From Arthrobacter oryzae (GTDB taxonomy: Bacteria > Actinomycetota > Actinomycetes > Actinomycetales > Micrococcaceae), in the NCBI RefSeq assembly GCF_030718995.1, contig NZ_CP132204.1:3720001-3784000 (forward strand): DNA of 64,000 nucleotides, given 5' to 3'. Within the stretch, counting starts at the first letter, position 1. Every line of letters begins with the position of its first letter. Made by a program: the position numbers and the translations under genes. Positions 51,828 to 61,366 of this stretch are shown piece by piece. The notes beneath the pieces are model-generated. The model saw only the letters and a list, made by a program, of their open reading frames with translations, was not told where the DNA came from and made no database searches.

Positions 51828-53339
51828 CTAGAGGCGGCGGCCACGGGTCTCCTTGCGCAGTTTCCGGTACGTTGCCTCGGTTTTCGCAGCTGTTTTGGCC
51901 TCCTTTTCGATCAGGGCCGTGAAGACGGCGGCGGTTCCGGCGGCCAGGTCCGGGGCGGCGGCGAGCCGGTGCAGGAGTTCGCGGGCAACCACGGTGTCCT
52001 GGTGGTCGCCGAGAACACTTTGGATCCGGTGGCTGCCCTTTTCCAGGACACGTGCCCGTTTCCCGTGGATGGCGGTGACGGACTCTGCGGCGTGCCGGAG
52101 CCGTTTGGCGTCTTTGCGGACCTGGTGAAGCGTGGCCTCGTAACTGGCGGTCCCGGTTGTCTTTTTGGCGGCCCGGTGGGCCCGGTCCAGGCGGCGGGCG
52201 GCCTTGTTCACCAGCCGTGCGCTGGTCTTGTGGGCTGGCTTGGAGGCCTTTGACTTCACGGGCGGGTCGTCGCGGAAGCGTTCCAGAGCGGTCAGGATCC
52301 GGTAATAGCGCGGCGTGTTCAGCGTTGCGAGGGCGCGCTGGTAGCCGGTGTTGTACAGGGTGCCGAGTTCGTGTTCGATCTGTCCCAGTGCGGGGCCGGA
52401 AGCCTGCGCTTCGGGCAGGGCGTGCAGGTTCGCGAGGATCCGCTCACGCATGACCTCGGCGTCCCGGGGACGGCCCAGGATCCGTCCGAGCCGCTGCAGT
52501 TCCCTTTCCAGCCCGACGACGGCGCCCTTGGTAAACAGGGGCCGGTAGGTCCGCAGCACGGACCGGATCCGGCGGGCGGCGGAGCGCATCTGGTGGACAG
52601 AGTCCGGGACGCCCTGCCGTACTCCGGCATCATGGGTGAGGAGTTCGTTGATCTGCGCGCCCACATAGGTGGTCGCGACGTCGCGGACGGGTCCCTTCTT
52701 CCGTTCCGGCCGGGGTCCGGCGGCGCGGGGTGCGGGCCATGACTGGCCGAGGGCACGGGCGAGTTTGGCGGTATGGGCTGACGGTGCGGCCCCGGCAGCC
52801 TCCAGTGCCGGCTGCGCGGCGGTGAAGAGTTCCGGAGTGGCGTGGACGAGTTCGAGTTCCCATTCGCGCCAGTGCGTTTCCGGACCCAGGTTACGCAAGG
52901 GGACGGCGTGGACGCGGTCATCGGTGAAGTCGGCGAGGTGTTCCCCGCCGGACCCGTGCAGCCGGTAAGTGCTTCGCCGGGTCGAGAGGCGGGCCACGGG
53001 CGAGAGTTTCTGGCCGCGGATGAAGACGGCGAGGTGGTCGAGCAGTTCGGCCGGGACGTGGTCTGGCTGGCCGAGGGGTGCCTGGAGTTCCCGCCGGCTG
53101 TCCGGCCCGATGGGCAGTTTCAGGTGCCAGCCCTGGTCGCTGCCGCCGGTGCGGCGGCGCAGCGTAATGCCCCGGGCTGCGAGGTCCAGCCCGGCGGTGT
53201 CATAGTAGACGGCCTCCAGGAACGTCTCCGCGGGCTCTCCGGCCTGTTCGACGCCGGCAATGTCCGCGAAGACCGGGACCCGCGCGGTGTGGCCCGTGTC
53301 GTACTTACGCTCCGTTTCGGTGCTGTCCGGGGATGCCAT
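51828..53339 (-). CDS. CYTH and CHAD domain protein
   Basis: A 503-residue protein. N-terminal CYTH domain (residues 1-195): ETERKYDTG (ExExK-like opening), VYYDTAGLDLAARGITLRRR and GWHLKLP. C-terminal CHAD domain (about 215-500): VHQMRSAARRIRSVLRTYRPL and VRKDAKRLRHAAESVTAI, the His/Arg/Lys-rich helices known to bind polyphosphate. CYTH domains hydrolyse or bind triphosphates. Its closeness to the second PPK2 supports a polyphosphate role. Confidence 0.93.
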   Translation of the reverse strand: MASPDSTETERKYDTGHTARVPVFADIAGVEQAGEPAETFLEAVYYDTAGLDLAARGITLRRRTGGSDQGWHLKLPIGPDSRRELQAPLGQPDHVPAELLDHLAVFIRGQKLSPVARLSTRRSTYRLHGSGGEHLADFTDDRVHAVPLRNLGPETHWREWELELVHATPELFTAAQPALEAAGAAPSAHTAKLARALGQSWPAPRAAGPRPERKKGPVRDVATTYVGAQINELLTHDAGVRQGVPDSVHQMRSAARRIRSVLRTYRPLFTKGAVVGLERELQRLGRILGRPRDAEVMRERILANLHALPEAQASGPALGQIEHELGTLYNTGYQRALATLNTPRYYRILTALERFRDDPPVKSKASKPAHKTSARLVNKAARRLDRAHRAAKKTTGTASYEATLHQVRKDAKRLRHAAESVTAIHGKRARVLEKGSHRIQSVLGDHQDTVVARELLHRLAAAPDLAAGTAAVFTALIEKEAKTAAKTEATYRKLRKETRGRRL

Positions 53340-53824
53340 GATGCTCAGGCCCTCAGGGCCGTGCGGCGGGCGGTGGTGGCCGCAGGGATGTTCGTCATTA
53401 GTGCCTGTCCTTGCCGGGCGCTATGGCAAAGGCCGGGGCAGGGCGCCCCTCGTGTCCCGGTTGTGCACCGATTCTAGGGCCGGACCGTGTGGCGGGGCCA
53501 GTGCCGTTTGCCCGGGTCACTAGCGGGCGGACGCATCCGGGTAAAGGGCCGCAGCGTCGCGAAAAAGTCAACGAGCGTCCGTGGCGGGGCGGGCAGGGCA
53601 GCCCCGGGCAACTGGGGGAGGTGGATTGGCGCCGTGCCATTCTGTCCCGGGCGGACGAGGCCACGCTGCCCGGACCCTAAGTTGTGCGGAGATGACGGGT
53701 ACCGGCCTCGGGTCATCCACGCAGGGTCTGGTCGCCCCTTGTTGAGCCTGTCTGGTGAGGATGGTCGACGTTGGAGCAGTTTACCTGGCAGGACCGATCT
53801 CGCCCGCAGCAGAAGGACGAGCAA
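53340..53824. other. Intergenic between divergent CYTH-CHAD and YegP genes
   Basis: About 485 bp; no coding frame with a start signal. Promoters for both genes are expected here. Confidence 0.4.
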
Positions 53825-54043
53825 ATGGCAGGCAAATTCGAATTGTACAAAGACAAGGCCGGCGCGTTCCGGTTCCGTCTCAAGGCCGGCAATGGTGAAG
53901 TCATCGCCACCGGCGAGGCCTGCAAAACCAAAGCCGCCGCCCTCAAAGGAATCGAATCCGTGAAAAACAGCGCCAGCGGCGCCACCACGGTGGATCTGAC
54001 CGTGGCCTGGCCTAGGTTGGGCGGGCATGCCGGGCCGAATTGA
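53825..54043 (+). CDS. YegP/DUF1508-family protein
   Basis: ATG 53825 has AAGGA 7 nt upstream. The 72-residue product MAGKFELYKDKAGAFRFRLK, NGEVIATGEACKTKAAALKG, IESVKNSA is the single-repeat DUF1508 unit: a small alpha/beta fold. Function unknown; often a stress-related protein in actinobacteria. Confidence 0.9.
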   Translation: MAGKFELYKDKAGAFRFRLKAGNGEVIATGEACKTKAAALKGIESVKNSASGATTVDLTVAWPRLGGHAGPN

Positions 54044-54111
54044 CCTGCCTGGCATGCCTCTGGTCCTGTTAGACTGCGGGCGACATTTCGAGGCGCCATA
54101 AGGAGGCCCGG

Positions 54112-55047
54112 ATGGTGGAGGCAGACAGACCGTGGACCCCTGAGGACCAGTGGTGGGTCAGGGACAACCTTCGGCACGCCATTGACCGCCTCGTCGAGCT
54201 GGGATACAACGTCCGCGGCGGACAAGGCGAGGACCCGGAGCTGATCGACCCCGGTGGCTCCGCCGTTGAGACATGGCGGGAGGACTACCCCTACGACGAC
54301 CGGATGACCCGCGAGGCATACGAGGCCGAGAAATACCTCCTGCAGATCGAACTGCTCAAATTCCAGTACTGGGGCCAGGACCACGGCCTCAAAAACGTGA
54401 TCGTCTTCGAGGGCCGCGACGCGGCCGGCAAAGGCGGCACGATCAAGCGCTTCACCGAGCACCTCGATCCCCGCTCCGCCCGGACAGTCGCCCTCGGTAA
54501 ACCCTCTGACCGTGAACAGGGCCAGTGGTACTTCCAGCGCTACATCCAGCACCTGCCCACGGCCGGTGAAATCGTGATGTTCGACCGGTCCTGGTACAAC
54601 CGTGCCAACGTCGAACGCGTCATGGGATTCTGCACCGAAAAGGAATACGAAACCTTCATGGGGCAGGCACCCCTGTTCGAGCAGATGCTGGTGGACTCCG
54701 GGATCCACCTGAACAAGTTCTGGTTCTCCGTGACCCGCCACGAGCAGCGCACCCGCTTCGCCATCCGCCAGATCGACCCCGTCCGGCGCTGGAAACTCTC
54801 GCCCGTCGACCTTGCCTCCCTGGACCGGTGGGAGGCATACACGGACGCGAAGGAACAAACCTTCCTCCGCACCGACACGGACCACGCACCCTGGATCACC
54901 ATCAAATCCAACGACAAAAAGCGCGGACGGATCAACGCCATGCGCTACTTCCTCAACCAGTTCGACTACGACGGCAAAAACACCGCAGTGGTCCACGACC
55001 CCGACCCGCTGATCGTGCGCCGCGGCCGGATAGCCGTCGGCGACTGA
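54112..55047 (+). CDS. ppk2: Polyphosphate kinase 2 (PPK2 family), copy 2
   Basis: A 311-residue PPK2 with an optimal AGGAGG 5 nt ahead of ATG. It carries GRDAAGKGGT, FDRSWYNRANVERVMGF and RHEQRTRFAIRQIDPVRRWK, as in the 41389-42324 copy. Both have the same length and differ mainly in the N-terminal 60 residues. It lies in the CHAD/YegP/stress neighbourhood, so the two copies may serve different conditions. Confidence 0.95.
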   Translation: MVEADRPWTPEDQWWVRDNLRHAIDRLVELGYNVRGGQGEDPELIDPGGSAVETWREDYPYDDRMTREAYEAEKYLLQIELLKFQYWGQDHGLKNVIVFEGRDAAGKGGTIKRFTEHLDPRSARTVALGKPSDREQGQWYFQRYIQHLPTAGEIVMFDRSWYNRANVERVMGFCTEKEYETFMGQAPLFEQMLVDSGIHLNKFWFSVTRHEQRTRFAIRQIDPVRRWKLSPVDLASLDRWEAYTDAKEQTFLRTDTDHAPWITIKSNDKKRGRINAMRYFLNQFDYDGKNTAVVHDPDPLIVRRGRIAVGD

Positions 55048-55303
55048 CCTTCAGCCGCGGACTCTGTTCGACCGGGCCTGCCAGCAGTCGCCCTCCAAAT
55101 ACGCTCACCGAACGGCACGATATGTCGATCCCGCCGGCCGGAGGAGGAGGCGCGACTGCAGATCATGGATGAAGGCCCCGCGACAGCGGGACCTTCATCG
55201 CCTGCTGATGTCCGCAGGATGATGGGCAGGTGTAGGCCGCTAACCCCGCCCGGCAAAAAAATCCAGTCTTGTATCCGGGAATGGCCGGCCCGAAACTCTC
55301 CCA

Positions 55304-55495
55304 ATGGGAGTCATCGAAGAATTGCGGGCACTTGATCATGTCGTGGACCGGCTCGCCGAAAAGTATCCGGCGGTGCCGCGGCAACACATCGAAGACCTCG
55401 TCGAGCAGGAACACCGAACGTTGGACACCGGCAGGGTCCGTGACTATGTTCCGATCCTGGTCGAACACGCCGTCAAGGACCGGCTAAGACAGTAG
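55304..55495 (+). CDS. Small three-helix-bundle-type protein, paralog of 30006-30230
   Basis: A 63-residue helical protein, ATG 55304: IEELRALDHVVDRLAEKYPA, VPRQHIEDLVEQEHRTLDTG, RVRDYVPILVEHAVKDRLRQ. The three blocks correspond to those at 30006. No ribosome binding site is obvious. The pattern fits a dimerising three-helix bundle. Function unknown. Confidence 0.65.
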   Translation: MGVIEELRALDHVVDRLAEKYPAVPRQHIEDLVEQEHRTLDTGRVRDYVPILVEHAVKDRLRQ

Positions 55496-55531
55496 CTGCC
55501 CGCGTCCCGAGGCTTCTCCGCCCAGATACAA

Positions 55532-55566
55532 GGAAGCCCCTGCCCAGTGAAGGGGAAGGGGCTTCC
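55532..55566. terminator. Bidirectional GC-rich terminator
   Basis: GGAAGCCCCT (55532-55541) pairs with AGGGGCTTCC (55557-55566), a perfect 10-bp stem. It lies between converging transcription units. Confidence 0.7.
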
Positions 55567-55751
55567 AGCGGCCTGGCTATTGGTCAGCTTGTTGCCAGCG
55601 CAGATGCACGGGGGTAAGGGTGTCCCGCTTGGACAGCCGGCACTTCTGGGCGCTGATCTTGCGGTCGTGGGTGACCACTTCGCGGCCGTCCTTGGTGACT
55701 TCATGGTTCTCCAAGGTTTTGTGATGGGTACGCGTTTTGGCCTGTGTCGGT

Positions 55752-57422
55752 CTACGGCTTGCGGCCGGGCAAGACGAGGAGTGCGTCGCCGACCGGGCGT
55801 TCACCGGCCGCGTCGGACGGGGAGTTTACGACCTGGCCGCTCTGGACCATCGTTGTTGATCCGCCGCCGTCCAGGTTGATCGCGTTGACCATGCCCAGCG
55901 AGCGGGCGACGTCGGCGGATTCTTTGATGCTCAGTCCGAGAGACGTCGTCTGGCGGCCGTCGGCGGTGACCAGGAGGGTACGTCCCTGGGCGTCAACGCC
56001 TGCAATGGTGCGCGGATTCCGCTTGTGCACCCACCCGTAGAAGAAGGAGTTACCGTCTCCGGTGCGGACCATGCCGTCGCGCTTGGCGGTCACGTTGAGC
56101 TCTCCGTTTTGGACCAGCGTCGGTCCGCCGTTGACCACGTCGGTGGTGGCGCTGGTCTTGAGGGGTTTCCCGCCTTCGTTGAGCAGAGCCGTGTTGACCG
56201 TCAGCTTGGAGCCGGGCCTAGCCAGGGCTGAGAGCTTGTCGACCTCCGCTCCGGTGGCTTGCAGTGTGTGGCCTCCGGCCGGGACAGCGGCGCCCCGGGT
56301 GTTGTTGAGGGCGGTGACCGTGCCATGGGCGTCGAGGACGGCTTCGAGTCCGGGACCGGACGGCGTTTTAGCGCCGAACTCCGCGGTGAAGGCGACGATC
56401 TCGTTTGCGTCGGTGCAGGTGAAGTCGTGCAGCGGCAGGTTCGTCGGAGTGTCGTCGGTGCCGCCGCAGTTGCGGATGAGGCCCGGCACGCGGTTCAAAC
56501 CGTCCAGGGCGAGCTCTGCCGTGTTGCCGGGGGCTGTGACTGTGCCGTGCCAGTGCAGCCGCTGGATGGAGGTCTCGTTCTTGGCGCCGATGATGAGGGA
56601 GGGCCGGTCCCCGATGGGTTCGCTGAGGACCTTGCCGTCGTGCACCGCGGCGCCCGCCGGATCGCCCGGGGCTCCGGCGGCGGGGTCCATGACGAAGTAG
56701 CCGCCGTTGGTCGCTGCAAGAGCGCCCGAGGCGGCCGCTAGCTGGCTGGTCTTTTCCCGGTCTTCGAGGTTGGGGCCGAAGGAGGACGTAAGGTCGCCGC
56801 GGAATTCCTTGGGGTCAATGGTGAGGACCTCCAGCTTCCAGGGCCCACGGTCGTTCTCGCTGGAGCCTTCATCGCCGTCCCAGCCGGTGTAGATCACTGA
56901 GGATTTGTAGCCCGTCGCCTGGATCTGGGCCACAGTGGCGGCGCCGTCGGTTTTGGCCGTGAAGTGGCCGGCACGCACGCGGTAGCCGAGATCCCCGCCG
57001 GCGTCGGCCAGCTGCGGTGACTGGACGTGCTCAACCCGTGCAACGACACCTGCGGCGGTGAGCTTGTCGGCGACTTCTTGGGCTTTTGCCTGGGTGGACA
57101 GCGCTGATGCCGGCGCGTCCGGATCCGGGGAAGTGGATGGAACGGCAACCTCAGCGGTCCAGAAGAAGTCCTGGTTTGGGGTTCCCCGGGTGATGGACGT
57201 TCGAGTCAGGCCGGGGGCCAGGGTGGTGACAGTGCTGGACTCCGGGAGGCCGGGAGCGCCCAGATCGAGCTTGGCGGACGGGTCAGGGGCGACGGCCGCA
57301 GCCTGGTGTGAGGTGCCCGGCGCCGCTGTGGACGCGCCAACAGGGGCAAGGAATGTAATCGGCAACGCCACCGCCACGGCGGTGATGGAAGCTCTGCGGA
57401 AACGATGATTGGGTGTGATCAT
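55752..57422 (-). CDS. Secreted phosphodiester glycosidase (NAGPA domain) protein
   Basis: A 556-residue exported protein from ATG 57422: basic start, hydrophobic segment (ITAVAVALPITFLAPVGASTAA) and Ala-rich cleavage zone. A SPOR-like stretch follows (AKAQEVADKLTAAGVVARVE). The C-terminal NAGPA domain shows ATNGGYFVMD, VVNGGPTLVQNGE, RNPRTIAGVDAQGRTLLVTADG and INLDGGGSTTM. The NGGYF and LDGGGS motifs are diagnostic. NAGPA-type enzymes cleave sugar-1-phosphodiester bonds, probably on cell-wall or exopolysaccharide material. Confidence 0.92.
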   Translation of the reverse strand: MITPNHRFRRASITAVAVALPITFLAPVGASTAAPGTSHQAAAVAPDPSAKLDLGAPGLPESSTVTTLAPGLTRTSITRGTPNQDFFWTAEVAVPSTSPDPDAPASALSTQAKAQEVADKLTAAGVVARVEHVQSPQLADAGGDLGYRVRAGHFTAKTDGAATVAQIQATGYKSSVIYTGWDGDEGSSENDRGPWKLEVLTIDPKEFRGDLTSSFGPNLEDREKTSQLAAASGALAATNGGYFVMDPAAGAPGDPAGAAVHDGKVLSEPIGDRPSLIIGAKNETSIQRLHWHGTVTAPGNTAELALDGLNRVPGLIRNCGGTDDTPTNLPLHDFTCTDANEIVAFTAEFGAKTPSGPGLEAVLDAHGTVTALNNTRGAAVPAGGHTLQATGAEVDKLSALARPGSKLTVNTALLNEGGKPLKTSATTDVVNGGPTLVQNGELNVTAKRDGMVRTGDGNSFFYGWVHKRNPRTIAGVDAQGRTLLVTADGRQTTSLGLSIKESADVARSLGMVNAINLDGGGSTTMVQSGQVVNSPSDAAGERPVGDALLVLPGRKP

Positions 57423-57690
57423 GACCGAGACCCTACGGTGCCGGGTACGCGGGTTCCCTCTCACATGGCGCAGTTCACGTTGTCTTCGCCGTCTGTTCAC
57501 GGCGGATCCCACACTCGCTTCAGTGCTGTTGGGCTAACTGCCCGCACAATCTCACAAAGGCTAGCTTGATAAGACCCGGGCACGACCCCGGAAATTCGGG
57601 ATTTTAGGGGCAAAAAGTGTGAATCGCAGCGATAAGTGGCGGGAATCTTGCAGCGCTAAATGTCGCCCTTGGTGATCGTAAGCCGATCCG

Positions 57691-58449
57691 TTAACGTGTC
57701 GATGGGAGGAGCGCTTCGACCCAGATGCGTTGGTGCTGTCTCGCGTATTGAGTAGCGGCTCTCCAGTGGTCGCCGTGCCCATTGGCATACATGGTGCCCC
57801 ATGGTTCCTGACCTGCTTCGTGAGAAGAGCTTAGGAGGTCGTACATGGCTGCGGCCCGGCGATGCATTGCGGCGGGGAGGCCGGCACGCAGGCCAGGGTC
57901 TGCTGCATAGCCATCCACGAAGGCTGCGAGATTCTGTGCCGCTTCTTTGGGAGCCTTCTGGGTGTTGGAGAGCGTGAAGGCTTGGGCGGCGTAGGCGAGA
58001 TCCCAAAGTCGGGTGCTCGGCGCGGCAGCGTCCCAGTCGATAAAGGCCCATCGTTCACCGATGATGAGGTTCCACGGGGCAAGGTCATTGTGGCAGATTA
58101 GCTCTTCGCCGGGGCTGGGAATCGCCGTGATCCACACCGCGCCAGGGTCGGGCGTGAACGCTTCGCTCGCGTTGTGAATAGCTCGCACCATCGCTCCGAC
58201 CCTGCCGAGTTCCGAATGCGTGAGCGGATCCGAATCGAGCGCAAGCCGCCCCGGCATGAACTCGGTGACCTGCCTGCCCTGGGCATCTTGGCCGAGGGCA
58301 GCGGGGACATCGACCCCCGCCTCGCGCACTGCGGTCATGAACGCCAGGACATTAGGGGTTGCATCGGTCCACGGCTTGCTGACTGTTGACCCCACACGCA
58401 CAACGACGCCGCTGGCGTTGCCTCCGCTGAGTATTTCCTCGTCTTTCAC
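57691..58449 (-). CDS. Aminoglycoside-phosphotransferase-like (APH) kinase
   Basis: A 252-residue kinase-fold protein. Brenner motif LICHNDLAPWNLIIG with catalytic Asp, then AFIDWDAAAPSTRLWDLAY for Mg binding. The N-terminal lobe (VVRVGSTVSKPWTD) is short. Resembles a broad APH/choline-kinase group; substrate unknown, resistance cannot be claimed. It ends the tandem: its start lies 2 nt from the end of the upstream P-loop kinase gene. Confidence 0.88.
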   Translation of the reverse strand: MKDEEILSGGNASGVVVRVGSTVSKPWTDATPNVLAFMTAVREAGVDVPAALGQDAQGRQVTEFMPGRLALDSDPLTHSELGRVGAMVRAIHNASEAFTPDPGAVWITAIPSPGEELICHNDLAPWNLIIGERWAFIDWDAAAPSTRLWDLAYAAQAFTLSNTQKAPKEAAQNLAAFVDGYAADPGLRAGLPAAMHRRAAAMYDLLSSSHEAGQEPWGTMYANGHGDHWRAATQYARQHQRIWVEALLPSTR

Positions 58450-58451
58450 GG

Positions 58452-59051
58452 CTAAAGACTAGTTTTCGACAGACGGGTGTCCGAACGCTGACCTTTGGCG
58501 GCCACGATGTCGGATGTTGTGTGCCGTTGGTGGCTAAGGACTGCATCCGCGATCTGCTGCGCGGCTTGGTTCGCGGTGATGTGAGTGGTGTCGATGACCT
58601 CGGCTTCATTGTGGAGCCAAGCATGGGCCGCTTCGGCGTACGGTTCCAGGTACGCGAAGCGGAACGTCGACGGGCCGAGGTCCGTATCGTTCTGTATACG
58701 GTCGCGGAGTGTGGCCTGGTCGGCGTGGAGCACAAAATGCTGGATCGGTATGCCGTGGGCGCTCAACCCCTCGCTGATCTCCCGCCAGTAGCTCTCCACT
58801 AGGACAGTCATCGGCATCACGAGTGTGCCGCCGGTGTACTCGAGCACCCGCCTGGCGGTTTCGACGACGAGCGTCCGCCACGGGTCCCAGTGCTGGAAGT
58901 TATCCGTCGCCGGAAGTCCGGGCTTTATGTCCATGAGTACCTCACCGAGTTTTTCAGCGTCGAAGACGCGGGAGCCGGGGAGCAACTGCTGCACGAGCGC
59001 GCTCGTCGTTGTTTTTCCCGCCCCGTGAGTGCCGTTGAGCCAGATAATCAT
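58452..59051 (-). CDS. P-loop kinase, TmrB-like
   Basis: A 199-residue P-loop protein from ATG 59051: MIIWLNGTHGAGKTTTSALV (Walker A GTHGAGKTT). The region after it (FDAEKLGEVLMDIKP, WRTLVVETARRVLEYTGGTL) resembles TmrB/AAA_33 small-molecule kinases. LRDRIQNDTDLGPSTFRFAY would form the lid. Transcribed just ahead of the APH-like gene, 2 nt apart: a two-kinase unit possibly acting on related small molecules. Confidence 0.82.
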   Translation of the reverse strand: MIIWLNGTHGAGKTTTSALVQQLLPGSRVFDAEKLGEVLMDIKPGLPATDNFQHWDPWRTLVVETARRVLEYTGGTLVMPMTVLVESYWREISEGLSAHGIPIQHFVLHADQATLRDRIQNDTDLGPSTFRFAYLEPYAEAAHAWLHNEAEVIDTTHITANQAAQQIADAVLSHQRHTTSDIVAAKGQRSDTRLSKTSL

Positions 59052-59133
59052 GGACCGAAGCCTAGCGCCAAAGACGTTTCCTTCCCCGCACGGCCGACAG
59101 CCGGGCATGAGCCCTTGGAGAAGGACTGCTGGG

Positions 59134-60354
59134 CTAGCTTGCTTCTGTCGGGAGTGCAGAACGCATCTGCAGACAGAGCCCGACGAGCACTGCTGTAGCG
59201 AGGCAGAGGCCGGCGTTGATGCTGATGGCCGGTAATACGGCGTCCAGGACCTGCTGCGGGGCGTTACCGTTACCGTGGAGTAGGGATGCGGCGATGATGG
59301 TGCTCATGACGGGGATGCCCATGGTGATGCCTATCTGCTGGCTCATGGTTGTCAGCCCGGTGGCGAGGCCTTGTTCGGTGTCCGGCAGCCCGGTGGTGGC
59401 GGTGACCATGAAACCGACGATGGCGGCGAGGTTGGCGACGCCGCCGATGAAGGTTCCGATCAGCACGATGATCAGGGAGGCCCGGCTGGTGTTGATGAAG
59501 AGCAGGGATCCGGTGGCGGCGGCCTGGATGGTGAGGCCGAGGATGATGGTGTTTTTGTTGCCGAGCCTGCCGATGAGCTTTGGCGCGGCCAGGCCGCCGA
59601 CGGGGGTGCCGGCGCCGAGCACGGCGAAGGCCAGCCCCACCCCGAGCGGGGTGTAGCCGAGGACCTGCTGGAGGAAGAGGGTGAGGACGAAGACCAGGGA
59701 GGTTCGGCGGCGAACGCGAGGATCCCGGCGATGTTGCCCCAGGCGATGTTGTTCGGGCGCAGGATGGTCACGGGGACGAGGGCGTGTGCGGTGCTCTTTT
59801 CGATGAAGTAGAACACGATGAACAGTGCCGCGCCGGCGGTCAGGGAGCCCCAGGCCAGCAGGTCGGCCCGCCCCCTTTCGCTGGCCGTGGTCAGGCCGAA
59901 GACGAGGGCGAGCAGGGCGGCGGTGACGCTGACTGCGCCGGGGACATCGAGCTTTGTCCTGTTCCCGCGGGCGGATTCGGTCAGGAGTTTCGGCGCCAGG
60001 ATCAGAACGAAGGCCGCGACGGCGGTGTTGATGAAGAACGCCCACCGCCAGGAGAGCAGGTCCGTCAGGAGGCCGCCGAGGATCGCGCCGGTGGTGAATC
60101 CGGCGGCCATGAGAGAGCCGTTCAGGCCCAGGGCCTTGTCCCGCAGCGGTCCTTCGGGGAAGGACGTCGTGAGCAGGGACAAGGCGGCCGGGGTCACAGC
60201 GGCGGTGGCCAGGCCCTGGGCGACACGTGCCGCCGACAGCCCGGGATCGGTGGCGAGGCCGCCGAGAAGGGAACCGATCCCGAGCAGCGCCATGCCGGAG
60301 ATGAAGAGGCGTTTGCGGCCGAAGAGGTCAGCGACCCGGCCGAAGAACAGGGTG
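59134..60354 (-). pseudogene. MFS transporter (DHA2 type), 5'-truncated and frameshifted
   Basis: Read from about 60354, the frame gives FTLFFGRVADLFGRKRLFIS (loop 2-3 motif), VAQGLATAAVTPAALSLLT, and GAILGGLLTDLLSWRWAFFI, to GILAFAAE. One base is missing near 59701; the next frame continues TSLVFVLTLFLQQVLGYTPL and runs to the normal end. The first two membrane segments and the start are absent. So the gene has both a 1-nt deletion and a 5' loss, the latter close to repeat copy 2. Confidence 0.88.
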
Positions 60355-60535
60355 AACAGGGGATCCCGAAGAGATGAAACAGAAAATCGGAGCCGAGTGA
60401 GCCTGTAGCTCGGATTCGATCTGGCTGGTCCGAAGTCCCGCTCAGGATCAAGTGTGTTTCATGGCAAAGGAGCGCCGCACGCTGTCCATGCGGGGTGCAG
60501 CCGTTTGGGTGGAGATCTTTGGTGGCGAAATTGGG

Positions 60536-60772
60536 GTGTGGACAATGTCCACACTTATAGCTTCGGACTGCGCCGTACATGGGTCGGGTCGGGCCGGATT
60601 CCGCATGATTTCACGGTTCCCAGTTTTCACAAGGGCGGGAATACGGTTCGAGTCCCACCTCGGGCACGCATAACCCCTCGTCAGAGGGGTTTTTGCTTTA
60701 ATGTGTGGACATTCATCCTCGACGCGTCCCCTGACGCTGTTCGCGGTCTGGGCCTGGCGCCGCGGTCGCCTA
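60536..60772 (+). repeat. Dispersed repeat copy 2: palindrome, tRNA-3'-end-like core, terminator
   Basis: Starts with the perfect palindrome GTGTGGACAATGTCCACAC (60536-60554). The core GGTTCGAGTCCCACC (60645-60659) with TCGGGCAC follows 109 nt from the palindrome start, against 108 nt in copy 1. A terminator and TTTGCTTTAATGTGTGGACATT come next, then CGCCGCGGTCGCCT. Same orientation as copy 1. Confidence 0.75.
60672..60694 (+). terminator. Rho-independent terminator after tRNA-like core, copy 2
   Basis: AACCCCTC (60672-60679) pairs with GAGGGGTT (60684-60691) around a 4-nt loop, followed by T residues. Confidence 0.8.
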
Positions 60773-61366
60773 TTCGGTTGCAGGTGTGTGGGATCCGGAC
60801 TCTTCTTCCGGAGCGGTCCAGGCTTTGGTTGACGTCATCGACGCTCATTCCGCTGAACACAGCGATGAGCACGCTGGCGGCACTGGCGTCGTGGACGAAG
60901 TAGTCGGCCGTTGCGGGCACCGGTGTGTCTGTCAGATTTGTGGGTCGTTCTGATACACGGAGTCACCGCTGGGTTTGAGGGTCCGGAGTGCAACTTGGGG
61001 GACCGGGAGCGGTTCAGAGTTTCGAGAGGAAATAAGCGACGGAGGAGCGCCGAACGAAACCTTGAATCGAGTCCGGCGCGGAGCGCCCTGGTTGCGTGGA
61101 AGACCCGCCCAGCGATGATGGGGATCAGAATGACTAACAGCGAAGTGGTTTCTGGTGGTTCAGAAGAACGGCGGCGCGCCCAAGCTACGGTCGCCTCGGG
61201 TGACGCGCAACGACGGCGCTGGCAGGGTGCGACTTGCTCCAGTTCGGCTGCCGCGGGGAGAGTAACCTTATGCCGTCTCGGTATGCCCATCCCCGGACTT
61301 TGGTCTTAGACAGCATCAGCGGGGCGGCGCAACACTGGAAGGATACTCGCGACCGAAAGGTATCTC

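Larger units (their letters stand above)
60355..61366. other. Long gap with repeat copy 2, no supportable gene
   Basis: About 1 kb between the MFS remnant and the aminotransferase. It holds the dispersed repeat (60536-60772). The rest (60773-61366) shows no frame with a good start and protein-like composition. Confidence 0.5.

Noticed and set aside
55577..55714. Small minus-strand frame between the terminator and the NAGPA gene
   Set aside because: The end looks protein-like (Lys/Glu/His-rich), but no start codon with a ribosome binding site exists outside the neighbouring gene.
60911..61309. 132-residue frame ahead of the aminotransferase
   Set aside because: Arg/Ser/Gly-rich, no start signal, no recognisable pattern; probably a chance frame.
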